A stretch of DNA of 64,000 nt, taken from the NCBI RefSeq assembly GCF_008761635.1, contig NZ_CP044344.1, positions 620,001 to 684,000 of the forward strand, read 5' to 3'. Position 1 is the first letter of the stretch. Each line of letters opens with the position of its first letter. Positions 14,907-24,448 of the stretch are shown here, piece by piece. The stretch comes from Nocardioides cynanchi (GTDB lineage Bacteria; Actinomycetota; Actinomycetes; Propionibacteriales; Nocardioidaceae). The position numbers were made by a program, and so were the translations under genes. The notes below the pieces were generated by a model. It ran no database searches and had not been told where the DNA came from. It saw only the letters and a list, made by a program, of their open reading frames with translations.

Positions 14907-16649
14907 ATGAGCATCGACACCGAGCCAGTGGTCGAGACGATCGGCGAGCCGGTCGAGCACCCCGACAACGTCATCGAGGTACGACGGCGGGCCGGCCTCG
15001 CGGTCGCGCTCGGCGCCGGCGCCTCGCTGGTCGCCGTCGCCTACCTGGCCCGCGCCGCTGCCGGCGGCGGGGTCGTCGACTGGGCCCTGTGCGTGGTGCT
15101 CGGCCTGATCGGCGTCGGCAACCTCGCCGCGCTGCTCGACGCCCGCACACCTCTGCTGGTCGCCGACGACTTCGGCGTCAGGCTGCGCCTGGGCCGGACC
15201 TGGGTCGGGATGCCCTGGGCCGGCCTGGAGTCCGTCGAGCACCGACCGCGCCGCGGCTGGGCGCGCGACGGACTGCTGGTCCTGCGGCCGCGTTACGTCC
15301 AGCGCGTCGTGGAGGACCTCGACCCGGCGGCCCGCCGGATGGCCCGCGTCAACCGGCGTCTGCACGGTGCCCCGCTCGCCGTACCCCTGGGCCTGGCCAC
15401 CCGGGTCCTCGGAGCCGACACCGATCTCAGCGACGCCCTGGCCACCCTGGCGGCAGGACGCACCACGGTGGCGCCGGCTGTCTCGGCGCAGCCGGTGAGC
15501 GAGCCCGTCAGCGAGCCCGTGACCGACGCCGACGAGACCGGCGAGTTCGTGCCGATCTCGCTGCGGCCGCTCGTGTCGGTCTCCGACGTCCTCGCCGAGC
15601 ACGGCGTCGAGCCCCGGCCCGCCACGGCGCCGGGTCGCCGCCTGCCCGACCCGCGGCCCGCCCTGGCACGCCTGATCGGCGACCTCGCGGCCCGCTTCGA
15701 CCGGCCGCGCCGCGAGCCTGCGGACGACCTGCCGGTCGAGCCCGAGCCTGAGGCGAGCGCCACTCCGGAGCCGATCCGCGAGACCGCGGTCGCCGCTCGC
15801 GCCGAGATCCGCTCCGAGGCCCGCGCCGACGTGGGCGCCGCCCTCGAGGAGGACACCCAGGTCTGGGGCGAGCTGCACGCTGGCGACGAGACCTCCGTGG
15901 TCGGCCCCCTGCTGATCGACGCCTACGAGCCGGAGCCGGCTCCGGACCCCGTGATCGGGCCGCAGTTCGCCGGCGCGCGCGACCGACTCGGCCTGACCGT
16001 CGACGCGCTGGCCGACCGCACCCGGATCCGCCCGCACGTGATCGAGGCGATCGAGGTCGACGACTTCAGTGCCTGCGGCGGTGACTTCTACGCCCGCGGG
16101 CACCTGCGCACGCTGGCCCGGGTGCTCGGTGTCGAGGTGGCGCCGCTGCTCGCGACCTATGACGAGCAGTACGCCGACGCCCCGATCGACCCGCGTCGGG
16201 TCTTCGAGGCCGAGCTGGCCGGTGCCGGCTCGATCCGGGCGACCCGCGGCGGCCCGAACTGGTCGGTGCTGGTCGCCGCCGTGATGGCCCTCGTGCTCTG
16301 CTGGTCGATCGCCCGACTGGTCACCGACGGCTCCGGCCATGTGCCGGACCGGGCGGTCCTGAGCGGGTCCGGCGGTCCCAACCACGCGACGGCCATCGCG
16401 GCCAAGCCGGTCCCGGTGCTGCTCACCGCCACCGGTGGCGGGGCACGCGTGGTCGTCCGCGACGGCGTCGGCAAGGTCGTCTTCGCCGGCGACCTGGCCT
16501 ACGGCCAGAGCCACCGCCTGCAGGCGTCCCCTCCGGTGCGGGTGCAGTCGACCGACGGCTCGGTCAAGGTGACGGTGGCCGGTCAGGACCGCGGGCGCAT
16601 GGGGCCCGCGGGACGACCGGCCTCCGCGTCGTACGTCGTGCGGGGGTGA
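14907..16649 (+). CDS. RodZ-like HTH membrane protein with N-terminal membrane domain
   Basis: 580 residues. The N-terminus has two membrane helices (about 29-79) followed by a PH-like segment. A long Pro/Glu-rich linker includes the repeated triplet SEP-V. A RodZ-type helix-turn-helix runs from about 351 to 415 (RDRLGLTVDALADRTRIRP, DDFSACGGDFYARGHLRTLA), then comes one membrane helix (about 451-471) and an extracytoplasmic DUF4115-like beta domain. RodZ links MreB to cell-wall synthesis in rods, while actinobacterial relatives beside ftsK have an unproven envelope role. The extra N-terminal membrane part makes it longer than classical RodZ. Confidence 0.85.
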   Translation: MSIDTEPVVETIGEPVEHPDNVIEVRRRAGLAVALGAGASLVAVAYLARAAAGGGVVDWALCVVLGLIGVGNLAALLDARTPLLVADDFGVRLRLGRTWVGMPWAGLESVEHRPRRGWARDGLLVLRPRYVQRVVEDLDPAARRMARVNRRLHGAPLAVPLGLATRVLGADTDLSDALATLAAGRTTVAPAVSAQPVSEPVSEPVTDADETGEFVPISLRPLVSVSDVLAEHGVEPRPATAPGRRLPDPRPALARLIGDLAARFDRPRREPADDLPVEPEPEASATPEPIRETAVAARAEIRSEARADVGAALEEDTQVWGELHAGDETSVVGPLLIDAYEPEPAPDPVIGPQFAGARDRLGLTVDALADRTRIRPHVIEAIEVDDFSACGGDFYARGHLRTLARVLGVEVAPLLATYDEQYADAPIDPRRVFEAELAGAGSIRATRGGPNWSVLVAAVMALVLCWSIARLVTDGSGHVPDRAVLSGSGGPNHATAIAAKPVPVLLTATGGGARVVVRDGVGKVVFAGDLAYGQSHRLQASPPVRVQSTDGSVKVTVAGQDRGRMGPAGRPASASYVVRG

Positions 16650-16718
16650 GCTCCCTCACCCCGAGGCGCCGTTCCAGGAATCCGGCGGCAGGGGGTGGGG
16701 ACGGCATACTCGACGCTG

Positions 16719-18206
16719 ATGACTGCCCCCACGAGTGACCCGACGCTGCACCCTGAGCCCGTCTCGGTCGCTCTGGTGACCCTCGGCTGTGCCCGCAACG
16801 ACGTCGACTCCGAGGAGCTGGCCGGTCGACTGGCGGCCGACGGGTTCGTGCTGGTCGACGACCCGGAGGATGCCGACACCGTCGTCGTCAACACCTGCGG
16901 CTTCGTGGAGGCCGCGAAGAAGGACTCCGTCGACACCCTGCTGGCGGCCTCCGACCTCAAGCAGGACGGACGCCCCCGGGCCGTGGTCGCGGTCGGCTGT
17001 CTGGCCGAGCGCTACGGCAAGGACCTCGCCGAGTCGCTGCCCGAGGCCGACGCGGTGCTCGGCTTCGACGACTACCCCGATATCGCGGCGCGGCTGCGCT
17101 CGGTGCTCGCGGGCGAGGTGCTGCACCCGCACACCCCTCAGGACCGTCGCAAGCTGCTCCCGATCTCGCCGGCCGCCCGCGACGACTCGACCCTGTCGGT
17201 CCCCGGTCACGGGGTCTCGCCGGGCTCGACCGGCGATCTGGACGACCTGGGCGTCGGTGCTCCGGCCAGCGGTCCCCGCACCGTGCGGCGGCGGCTGGAC
17301 GGCGGCCCGATGGCGCCCCTGAAGCTGGCCAGCGGCTGCGACCGGCGCTGCTCGTTCTGCGCGATCCCCAGCTTCCGTGGCTCCTTCGTCAGCCGGCGCC
17401 CGACCGACATCCTCGACGAGGCGCGGTGGCTGGCCGGCCAGGGCGTGCGCGAGGTCTTCCTGGTCAGCGAGAACTCCACGTCGTACGGCAAGGACCTCGG
17501 CGACCTGCGGCTCCTGGAGACGATGCTCCCCGAGCTCGCCGCGATCCAGGGCATCGAGCGGGTCCGGGTCTCCTACCTCCAGCCCGCCGAGACCCGGCCG
17601 GGCCTGATCGAGGCGATCGCGAGCACCCCTGGCGTGAGCCCCTACTTCGACCTCTCCTTCCAGCACGCGAGCGGTGACGTGCTGCGCCGGATGCGTCGCT
17701 TCGGCGACGCCGAGAGCTTCCTCGGCCTGCTCGATCGGGTGCGTGCTCTCGCCCCGCGGGCCGGGGTCCGCTCCAACGTGATCGTCGGCTTCCCGGGCGA
17801 GACCGAGGCCGACCTCGAGATCCTGTGCGACTTCCTGGTGGCCGCCCGCCTCGACGTGACCGGGGTGTTCGGCTACTCCGACGAGGACGGCACCGAGGCC
17901 GCGGGCCTGCCGGACAAGCTGGACGAGGACGACGTACGCGAGCGCGTGGAGCGGGTCACCGACCTGGTCGAGCAGCTCACCAGCCAGCGTGCAGAGGAGC
18001 GAGTCGGCGAGCAGGTCACCGTGCTGGTGGAGGCCGTCTCGGACGGCCTCGACGACCGGGCGGAGGGACGCGCCGATCACCAGGGCCCCGAGGTCGACGG
18101 TACGACGCGGCTCACCGGCCACGGCAGGCATGTGGTCGGCGACCTGGTCCCCGCGGTCGTGGTCGCCGCCGAAGGCGCCGACCTCGTCGCGGAGCCCCTG
18201 CGATGA
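16719..18206 (+). CDS. rimO: Ribosomal protein S12 methylthiotransferase RimO
   Basis: A radical-SAM enzyme that adds a methylthio group to an aspartate of ribosomal protein S12. It has 495 residues: an N-terminal UPF0004 domain with three cluster cysteines ([26 protein letters not shown]), the radical-SAM CxxxCxxC motif CDRRCSFC (C207, C211, C214), and a C-terminal TRAM-type RNA-binding domain (about 425-495). The fused [14 protein letters not shown] stretch after the cluster motif marks RimO and not MiaB. An insertion near residues 150-185 is longer than in E. coli. ATGA overlap with pgsA. Confidence 0.94.
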   Translation: MTAPTSDPTLHPEPVSVALVTLGCARNDVDSEELAGRLAADGFVLVDDPEDADTVVVNTCGFVEAAKKDSVDTLLAASDLKQDGRPRAVVAVGCLAERYGKDLAESLPEADAVLGFDDYPDIAARLRSVLAGEVLHPHTPQDRRKLLPISPAARDDSTLSVPGHGVSPGSTGDLDDLGVGAPASGPRTVRRRLDGGPMAPLKLASGCDRRCSFCAIPSFRGSFVSRRPTDILDEARWLAGQGVREVFLVSENSTSYGKDLGDLRLLETMLPELAAIQGIERVRVSYLQPAETRPGLIEAIASTPGVSPYFDLSFQHASGDVLRRMRRFGDAESFLGLLDRVRALAPRAGVRSNVIVGFPGETEADLEILCDFLVAARLDVTGVFGYSDEDGTEAAGLPDKLDEDDVRERVERVTDLVEQLTSQRAEERVGEQVTVLVEAVSDGLDDRAEGRADHQGPEVDGTTRLTGHGRHVVGDLVPAVVVAAEGADLVAEPLR

Positions 18207-18820
18207 GCGACCAGGTCGGCTCGTCCGGGAACTGGAACCTGCCCAACGTCCTGACCGGCCTGCGGATCGTGATCGTCCCGTTCTTCGGCTGGGCGCTGCT
18301 CCACGACGGTGGCGACTCGATCGTGTGGCGCACGGTCGCGGCCGTCCTCTTCGCGGCCGCGATGATCACCGACAAGATCGACGGCGACATCGCCCGCTCG
18401 CGGGGGCTGGTCACCAACTTCGGCAAGATCGCCGACCCGATCGCCGACAAGGCGCTGACCGGGATGGCGTTCGTCGGGCTCTCGATCGTCGGGGACATCT
18501 GGTGGTGGGTGACGATCCTGGTCCTGCTGCGGGAGTGGTCGGTGACCGTTCTGCGGCTCTCGATCCTGCGCCGGGTTGTGGTGGCCGCGGCCCAGAGCGG
18601 CAAGGTGAAGACGGTGCTCCAGGCGGTGGCGCTGACCGCCCTGAGCCTCCCGCTGCGCCAGGTGCACCCGCCGCTGCACGACCTCGGCGTGGTGCTCTTC
18701 TACGCCTACGAGGTGCTGCTCGGTGTCGCCGTGGCGATGACGATGTGGTCCGGTTACGAGTTCTTCCGAGACGTCTGGCGCCAGCGCAACGAGCTCCGCT
18801 CGACGCCCAGCCCGACCTGA
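18203..18820 (+). CDS. pgsA: CDP-diacylglycerol--glycerol-3-phosphate 3-phosphatidyltransferase
   Basis: A membrane enzyme that makes phosphatidylglycerol phosphate from CDP-diacylglycerol and glycerol 3-phosphate. The 205 residues carry the CDP-alcohol phosphotransferase signature D-x2-DG-x2-AR-x8-G-x3-D-x3-D as [19 protein letters not shown] followed by [11 protein letters not shown]. About five hydrophobic helices are seen. It overlaps rimO by ATGA and is the last gene of the ftsK run; the usual next genes cinA and clgR are separated here by the nuclease and GH15 genes. Confidence 0.94.
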   Translation: MSDQVGSSGNWNLPNVLTGLRIVIVPFFGWALLHDGGDSIVWRTVAAVLFAAAMITDKIDGDIARSRGLVTNFGKIADPIADKALTGMAFVGLSIVGDIWWWVTILVLLREWSVTVLRLSILRRVVVAAAQSGKVKTVLQAVALTALSLPLRQVHPPLHDLGVVLFYAYEVLLGVAVAMTMWSGYEFFRDVWRQRNELRSTPSPT

Positions 18821-18828
18821 CCACGAGG

Positions 18829-18850
18829 GTTACCCCAGCGTTCACCGATC
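18829..18850 (+). promoter_or_regulatory. PHO-box-like direct repeat upstream of the nuclease gene
   Basis: GTTACCC (18829) and GTTCACC (18840) begin exactly 11 nt apart, the spacing of Streptomyces PhoP boxes (consensus close to GTTCACC). A TAGGGT -10 lies at 18889-18894, so the repeats would cover the region just upstream of -35. Phosphate control of an extracellular nuclease is biologically sensible, but only two units, one of them imperfect, are present. Confidence 0.35.
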
Positions 18851-18888
18851 CGTCCCGCCCGGGTCGCCGGATCCCGACCCAGGGGGGT

Positions 18889-18894
18889 TAGGGT
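18889..18894 (+). promoter_or_regulatory. -10 element of the secreted nuclease gene
   Basis: TAGGGT is located about 60 nt before the ATG at 18954. Unlike the leaderless genes, this gene has a leader with a GGAAGGA ribosome site about 9 nt before the start. Confidence 0.45.
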
Positions 18895-18953
18895 GACGCG
18901 CACCACCACCGGTCGGTAGCCCCGACCTCTCGGATCTCGGAAGGACCCCCCTC

Positions 18954-21785
18954 ATGCGACCTCTTTCGCGCGCGCGCAGCCGCCGCCTGCTCACCGGTTC
19001 GGCGACCTTGGCGGTGGCGCTGGGCGGCCTGGCCGGGCTCACCGGCACCGCCTCGGCCAACACCGCCGGTCCGGGCCCGGTGATCAACGAGGTGTACGGC
19101 GGCGGCGGCAACAGCGGCGCCACCCTCAAGAACGACTTCGTCGAGATCCGCAACACCACCACCCACACGATCTCGCTCGGTGGCCTGAGCCTGCAGTACC
19201 GCTCGGCGACCGGGACCGGCCCGACCGGGTCCTCCAACATCGACCCGCTGCCGTCGGTCGACGTACCCGCGGGAGCCACCTACCTCGTCCAGGAGGCCGC
19301 GGGTCTCGGCGGTATGCAGGACCTGCCGACCCCCGACCACATCGGCTCCATCGGGGTGGCCGCGACCGGCGGTCAGCTGTTCCTGGCCGACAGCACGAGC
19401 GCGATCGACCCGGGTACCGGGGACATCTCGAACACGCAGGTGCTCGACTTCGTGGGCTGGGGCAGTGCCACCGCCTTCGAGGCGGCCAAGGGTCCGGCGA
19501 CGACCAACACGACCTCGGTCTCCCGCGACGGCGCGGGCACCGACACCAACAGCAACGTCGCCGACTTCACCGCCGGCAGCCCCACCCCCAGCGCCTGTGG
19601 CGCCGCCTGCCCCACCACGCCGCCGCCCCCGCCCACCCCGCACACGATCGCCGAGATCCAGGGCACCGGTGACACCTCGCCGTACGCCGGGCAGCCCGTG
19701 GTCACCGAGGGTGTCGTCACCGCGGCGTACCCGACCGGCGGGTTCTTCGGCTACACGATCCAGACCGACGGCACCGGCTCCGGCCCCGACGCCACTCAGG
19801 GTGAGTCCGACGCGGTCTTCGTGCACCAGCCCAGCGGCGCGGTCGCCGCGACCGTCGGTGACCTGGTGAAGGTGACCGGCACGGTGAGTGAGTTCAACGG
19901 TCTGACCGAGCTCAACGTCGACGCCGCCGATCTCCACGACGAAGGCACGGCCCCGACCGGGGTCACCCCGCTCTCGCTGGCCTACCCGACCACCGACGCC
20001 GGCCGCGAGGCCCACGAGAGCGAGCTGGTCGCCCCCACCGACCAGTTCACGGTCACCGACAACTTCTCGACCAACCAGTACGGAGAGATCGGCCTGGCCA
20101 CAGGTGACCACCAGCTGTGGCAGCCGACCGACCTGTTCAACCCGCGCATCGACCCGGCAGGGGTGGCGTCGGTCCAGGCTGACAACGCCGCCCGGGGCGT
20201 CGTGCTCAACGACGGGGCCACGGCGAACTACCTGACCACGAGCAAGAACACCGTGATGCCGTGGCTGCGGCCCGACAACCCGGTCCGGGTGGGCTCGACC
20301 GCGACCCTCCGCCAGCCGGTGATCCTCGACTTCCGCAACGGGCTCTGGGAGCTCCAGCCGACCCACCAGGTCACCGACGACGGCTCGGCCGTGGCGACCT
20401 TCAGCGACACCCGCACCCCCAACCTGCGGCCGCAGGCCGTCGGGGGCGACCTCGAGCTCGGCACCTTCAACGTCGAGAACTTCTTCCCGACCTCGGCCGC
20501 CGAGTACGACGCGCTGACCGGCAACCCCAACGCCTGCACGTCGTTCAAGGACCGTGAGGGCAACCCCATCGACGTGAACCAGTGCAGCCCGAACGGGCCG
20601 CGCGGGGCCTGGGACCAGGTCAACCTCGACCGCCAGCTGGCCAAGGAGGTCAAGGCGATCAACCTCATGAACGTCGACGTGATGTCGCTGGAGGAGATCG
20701 AGAACTCCGTGCAGTTCGGCAAGAACCGTGACGACGCGCTCGCCAAGCTCGTCGACGCGCTCAACGCCGATGCCGGGTCCACCCGGTGGGCCTTTGCACC
20801 GTCACCGAGCCCGGCCGACCTCCCGGCTCCTGCCGACCAGGACGTGATCCGGACGGCGTTCATCTACAACCCGAACACGGTGCAGCTCGTCGGCCCGTCC
20901 ACGGTGCTCTCCACGGAGTCGGGGACCGGCGGCGCGTTCGAGAACGCCCGCGAGCCCCTGGCCCAGGAGTTCAAGCGCAAGGGCGCCTTCGACTCCGACG
21001 GGTTCCTGGTCGTGGTCAACCACTTCAAGTCCAAGGGCTCCGGCGTCGACGACGGCACCGGACAGGGCCTGGCCAACCCCGACCGGATCCGGCAGGCGCA
21101 CGCGCTGGTCGACTTCGCCCAGGCCACGGCTCAGGCCGACGGCACCCGGAAGATCTTCCTGGTGGGTGACTTCAACTCCTACACCCAGGAGGACCCGATG
21201 CAGGTGCTCTACCAGAACGGGTTCGTCAACCAGCCCAGCGACGACAAGAGGGACACCTCCTACGAGTTCGGTGGCATGGCCGGCTCCCTCGACCACGTGC
21301 TGGCCAACACGGCGGCGGCCTCGATGGTGACCGGTCGCGACGTGTGGCAGATCAACGCCGAGGAGTCGGTGGGCTTCGAGTACAGCCGCTTCAACTACAA
21401 CGCCGAGCCGCTCTACGCGCCGGACCAGTTCCGCGCCTCGGACCACAACCCCGAGCTGGTCGGCCTGAGCGCGCCGTTCACGCAGCAGGAGTCCACGACC
21501 ACCGCGACGGCGAGCCCGAGCACGATCCAGAAGAAGAAGGGCACGTCCCGGATCGACGTGACGGTCAGCGGCGCCCTCGGGGCGACTCCGACCGGCACGG
21601 TCGAGCTCTGGATCGGCGGGCAGCGGGTCGCCACCGCGACCCTGGCGAACGGGACGGCGAGCACTGTCGTCGGGCCCTTCGCCGGTGCCGGCACGCAGGT
21701 CGTCGAGGTCCGCTACCTCGGGGACCAGGTGACCAAGCCCAGCTCGACCACGGTGTCGGTCACCGTCACCAACGGCCCGAAGTAG
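18954..21785 (+). CDS. Large secreted endonuclease/phosphatase-family nuclease (ExeM/NucH-like) with lamin-tail domain
   Basis: 943 residues. A signal peptide (basic start, LATLAVALGG-like core, cleavage near residue 36) is followed by a lamin-tail domain (about 40-215: INEVYGGGGNSG, FVEIRNTT), a Pro-rich linker, an OB-like segment (about 225-340), then an endonuclease/exonuclease/phosphatase catalytic domain from about 500 (LGTFNVENFF, VDVMSLEEIEN, VVVNHFKSKGSG, FLVGDFNSYTQEDP, SLDHVLAN, RASDHNPELVGL). A C-terminal Ig-like/Big domain ends the protein. The catalytic Asp, Asn and His residues are all in place. It probably degrades extracellular DNA; phosphate scavenging is an inference. It ends 3 nt from the convergent GH15 gene. 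Confidence 0.9.
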   Translation: MRPLSRARSRRLLTGSATLAVALGGLAGLTGTASANTAGPGPVINEVYGGGGNSGATLKNDFVEIRNTTTHTISLGGLSLQYRSATGTGPTGSSNIDPLPSVDVPAGATYLVQEAAGLGGMQDLPTPDHIGSIGVAATGGQLFLADSTSAIDPGTGDISNTQVLDFVGWGSATAFEAAKGPATTNTTSVSRDGAGTDTNSNVADFTAGSPTPSACGAACPTTPPPPPTPHTIAEIQGTGDTSPYAGQPVVTEGVVTAAYPTGGFFGYTIQTDGTGSGPDATQGESDAVFVHQPSGAVAATVGDLVKVTGTVSEFNGLTELNVDAADLHDEGTAPTGVTPLSLAYPTTDAGREAHESELVAPTDQFTVTDNFSTNQYGEIGLATGDHQLWQPTDLFNPRIDPAGVASVQADNAARGVVLNDGATANYLTTSKNTVMPWLRPDNPVRVGSTATLRQPVILDFRNGLWELQPTHQVTDDGSAVATFSDTRTPNLRPQAVGGDLELGTFNVENFFPTSAAEYDALTGNPNACTSFKDREGNPIDVNQCSPNGPRGAWDQVNLDRQLAKEVKAINLMNVDVMSLEEIENSVQFGKNRDDALAKLVDALNADAGSTRWAFAPSPSPADLPAPADQDVIRTAFIYNPNTVQLVGPSTVLSTESGTGGAFENAREPLAQEFKRKGAFDSDGFLVVVNHFKSKGSGVDDGTGQGLANPDRIRQAHALVDFAQATAQADGTRKIFLVGDFNSYTQEDPMQVLYQNGFVNQPSDDKRDTSYEFGGMAGSLDHVLANTAAASMVTGRDVWQINAEESVGFEYSRFNYNAEPLYAPDQFRASDHNPELVGLSAPFTQQESTTTATASPSTIQKKKGTSRIDVTVSGALGATPTGTVELWIGGQRVATATLANGTASTVVGPFAGAGTQVVEVRYLGDQVTKPSSTTVSVTVTNGPK

Positions 21786-21788
21786 GGA

Positions 21789-23564
21789 TCAGTCGGCAGC
21801 TTCCCGCAGCCGGAAGGCCGCCTGCACGAGAGTCAGGTGGCTGAAGGCCTGCGGGAAGTTGCCGACCATCCGCTGCCCGACGGGGTCGTACTCCTCGGAG
21901 AGCAGCCCGACGTCGTTGCACAGGCCGATCAGCCGGTCGAAGAGGGCGTGGGCGTCGTGGTGGCGCCCGGCGGCGGCGTACGCCGACACCAGCCAGAACG
22001 AGCAGGCCAGGAACGGGAACTCGTGACCGGCCAGGCCGTCGACGCCGGTCTGGGTGCGGTAGCGCATCAGCAGCCCGTCGTGCATCAGGTCCTGCTCGAT
22101 CGCCTCGATCGTGCCCAGCATCCGCGGGTCGTCGCCCTCGATGAAGCCGATCAGCGGCAGCATCAGCAGCGACGCGTCGACCTCGGAGGTGGCGTAGTGC
22201 TGGGTGAAGGTGTTCCGCTCGGTGTCGAACCCCTGCGTCATGATCTCGTCGCGCACCTCGTCGCGGACCACCCGCCAGCGCTCGACGTCGCCGCCGAGGT
22301 GGTGCAGCTCCACGGCGCGGACGGCCCGGTCGAACGCCGCCCACACCATCGCCCGCGAGTGCGTGAAGTGCTGGAGCGGTCCGCGGATCTCCCAGAGCCC
22401 GTTGTCGGGCTCCTGCCAGGTCTCGGCGAGGTGGTCGACCAGCAGCCGCTGCAGGGCCCAGGCGTTGTCGCTGTCCCCGAGGCCGGACTCGCGGGCCGCC
22501 TCCAGGGCGATCATCACCTCGCCGGTCACGTCGGTCTGGCGCTGCTCGACCGCCCCGTTGCCGATCCGGACCGGACGGGAGGCCGCGTAGCCGGGCAGGT
22601 GGTCGAGGGTCATCTCGGGCAGGCGGCGCGACCCGTCGACGGTGTACATGATCTGGACGTCCTCGGGGTCGCCGGCGACGGCGCGCAGCAGCCAGTCCCG
22701 CCAGAAGCGGGCCTCGTCGGTCGCCCCCGCCTCCAGCAGCGCCATCAGGGTCAGCGAGGCGTCTCGCAGCCAGCAGTAGCGGTAGTCCCAGTTGCGCTCG
22801 CCGCCGAAGTCCTCGGGCAGCGACGTGGTCGGGGCGGCCACGATCCCCCCGGTCTCCGCGTGCGTGAGCAGGTGCAGGGTCAGCAGCGAGCGTCGTACCA
22901 GCTCGGCATGGGGTACGCCGGTCAGGTCGCAGGCCGCGACCCATTCGACGGCCTCGTCGATCGACTCGTCGACGGTGTAGCGGTGCGGGCCGGGCGTCCG
23001 CAGGTGCGACGGCAGCCAGGTCATCGAGTAGGTCAGCACCTCGCCCTGGCGCACCTCGAAGTCGTCGACGTGCTTGTGGTCGCTGGGATGGGGCAGCCGG
23101 GGCCCGCGCAGCACCAGCTTGTCCGGACCCGCGACCGCGGTGATCACCGGGTCGCCGTCCTCGACCCGGCGGCGGCGGACCCAGGGTTTGGCGCTCCCGT
23201 AGTCGAACCGGACCACCCACTCGTGGTGCATCCGTACGGTGCCCTCCACACCGGTGAGCCGTCGTACGACGTCGATCCGGTCGTCACCGGTGGGCATCAC
23301 GTCGAGCAGGGTGACCACCCCGGTCGCCGTCGTGAAGGTCGTCTGCAGGGCCGCCGCGTGCTCGACGTAGGCGCGGGTGACGGTGTAGTCGCCGGCCGGG
23401 CAGAGCTGCCAGTGGCCGTTCTCCTCGTCGCCGAGCAGGGCCGCGAAACACGCAGGGGAGTCGAACCGCGGCACGCAGAGCCAGTCGATCGAGCCGTTGC
23501 TGGCGACCAGCGCGGCGGTGTGCCGGTCGCCGATCATGGCGTAGTCCTCGATCGGGCGGCTCAC
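21789..23564 (-). CDS. GH15-family glycoside hydrolase (trehalase/glucoamylase-like)
   Basis: 591 residues from the GTG at 23564. The N-terminal beta-sandwich domain begins PIEDYAMIGDRHTAALV and GSIDWLCVPRFDSPACFAALLG, typical of this family. The (alpha/alpha)6 catalytic domain shows GGERNWDYRYCWLRDASL near residue 298, QTDVTGEVMIALE, the IRGPLQHFTHSRAMVWAAFDRA stretch and FPFLACSFWLVSAYA. Mycobacterial relatives hydrolyse trehalose and others act on alpha-glucans, so the substrate is open. No signal peptide is present, so it is cytosolic. A TACGCT hexamer sits 7 nt before the start. Divergent from cinA. Confidence 0.9.
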   Translation of the reverse strand: MSRPIEDYAMIGDRHTAALVASNGSIDWLCVPRFDSPACFAALLGDEENGHWQLCPAGDYTVTRAYVEHAAALQTTFTTATGVVTLLDVMPTGDDRIDVVRRLTGVEGTVRMHHEWVVRFDYGSAKPWVRRRRVEDGDPVITAVAGPDKLVLRGPRLPHPSDHKHVDDFEVRQGEVLTYSMTWLPSHLRTPGPHRYTVDESIDEAVEWVAACDLTGVPHAELVRRSLLTLHLLTHAETGGIVAAPTTSLPEDFGGERNWDYRYCWLRDASLTLMALLEAGATDEARFWRDWLLRAVAGDPEDVQIMYTVDGSRRLPEMTLDHLPGYAASRPVRIGNGAVEQRQTDVTGEVMIALEAARESGLGDSDNAWALQRLLVDHLAETWQEPDNGLWEIRGPLQHFTHSRAMVWAAFDRAVRAVELHHLGGDVERWRVVRDEVRDEIMTQGFDTERNTFTQHYATSEVDASLLMLPLIGFIEGDDPRMLGTIEAIEQDLMHDGLLMRYRTQTGVDGLAGHEFPFLACSFWLVSAYAAAGRHHDAHALFDRLIGLCNDVGLLSEEYDPVGQRMVGNFPQAFSHLTLVQAAFRLREAAD

Positions 23565-23577
23565 GCGACGCAGCGTA
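23565..23577 (-). promoter_or_regulatory. Leaderless promoter of the GH15 gene
   Basis: On the minus strand TACGCT (23572-23577) is followed by 7 nt and the GTG at 23564. Confidence 0.55.
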
Positions 23578-23588
23578 ACCCGCACGGC

Positions 23589-23600
23589 TAGGGTCGACGG
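23589..23600 (+). promoter_or_regulatory. Leaderless promoter of cinA
   Basis: TAGGGT at 23589-23594 is followed by 6 nt and the ATG at 23601. It is back-to-back with the GH15 promoter, with 11 nt between the hexamers. Confidence 0.6.
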
Positions 23601-24107
23601 ATGAGGCGCCGCCCCACCCCCGACGCCGTCGCCGTCGAGGCGCTCGCCCTGCTGGCCGACGCGCAGGCCACCCTGGGCACCGCCGAGTCGCTGACCGGAG
23701 GGCGGCTGGCGGCTGCCGTGACCTCCGTCCCCGGAGCCTCGGCGCACTTCCTCGGCGGCTTCGTGACCTACGCGACGGGGCTCAAGGAGTCACTGCTCGG
23801 CGTGCCCCACGCGCTGGTCGAGACCTACGGCGTGGTGTCGGCCGAGTGCGCGGGTGCGATGGCCACGGGGTGCCGGTCCGCCACCGGCGCGTCGTACGCC
23901 CTGTCGACGACGGGGGTGGCCGGGCCCGACCGCCAGGAGGGCAAGCCGGTCGGGACGGTCTTCGTCGGAATCGCCGGTCCGGACGGCGTCACCACGCTCA
24001 CGATGGAGCTGGTCGGCGACCGCCACCAGGTCCAGGAGCGGGCGTGTCGGGAGGCGCTGTCGGCCCTGTGTGGGATCCTTCGTCGGGAACAACCCCCACT
24101 CGGGTAG
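23601..24107 (+). CDS. cinA: CinA C-terminal family protein (nicotinamide-nucleotide amidase, PncC type)
   Basis: 168 residues, corresponding only to the C-terminal CinA domain; the N-terminal molybdopterin-binding-like domain is absent, as is normal for actinobacteria. Motifs are [22 protein letters not shown] near residue 25, [16 protein letters not shown] and [21 protein letters not shown] near residue 105. PncC converts NMN to nicotinate mononucleotide in NAD recycling. It precedes clgR, an order conserved in actinobacteria. Confidence 0.93.
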   Translation: MRRRPTPDAVAVEALALLADAQATLGTAESLTGGRLAAAVTSVPGASAHFLGGFVTYATGLKESLLGVPHALVETYGVVSAECAGAMATGCRSATGASYALSTTGVAGPDRQEGKPVGTVFVGIAGPDGVTTLTMELVGDRHQVQERACREALSALCGILRREQPPLG

Positions 24108-24154
24108 CGTTTCGCCCACGACCACCGTTCGACGACTCAAGGAGGAGGCCGCAG

Positions 24155-24448
24155 ATGGCGATGTTTCGTCGCTTGCTCGGTGACGTCCTCCGGGAGCGTC
24201 GCCTTGAGCAGGGGCTGACCCTGCGGCAGGTTTCCGCCGAGGCCCGGGTCAGCCTGGGCTACATCTCCGAGATCGAGCGCGGTCAGAAGGAAGCCTCCTC
24301 CGAGCTCCTCGCCTCGCTCTGCACCGCCCTGGACACTCCGTTGTCCGCGGTGCTCCACGACGTGTCGCGAGCGGTCGCGGTCGAGGAGGCCGCCACGGCC
24401 CCGACCCCGATCACCGGTCGTCGCCCGGTCGTCGCCTCCGCCGCCTGA
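24155..24448 (+). CDS. clgR: ClgR-type XRE-family transcriptional regulator
   Basis: 97 residues with one XRE helix-turn-helix (about 10-65: [40 protein letters not shown]). AGGAGG precedes the ATG at 24155, and a TAGCGT hexamer at about 24105-24110 could be the -10. ClgR activates clp protease and chaperone genes after stress in Corynebacterium, Streptomyces and Mycobacterium and is itself degraded by Clp. Position directly after cinA supports the name. The usual C-terminal Ala-Ala degron-like end is seen (VVASAA). Confidence 0.9.
   Translation: MAMFRRLLGDVLRERRLEQGLTLRQVSAEARVSLGYISEIERGQKEASSELLASLCTALDTPLSAVLHDVSRAVAVEEAATAPTPITGRRPVVASAA

Noticed and set aside
12221..14974. A 917-codon open frame antisense to ftsK
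   Set aside because: In DNA of this GC content the complement of a real gene often lacks stops. It has low-complexity His/Gly/Val/Arg composition and no domain, while ftsK on the other strand has all motifs.
15496..15526. Short direct repeat in the RodZ-like gene (SEPV coding units)
   Set aside because: Two or three copies of a 12-nt in-frame unit in a Pro/Glu-rich linker; ordinary linker slippage.
24105..24140. ClgR self-operator before clgR
   Set aside because: GTTTCGCC and GTTCG fragments occur but do not form the spaced inverted repeat of the ClgR consensus.
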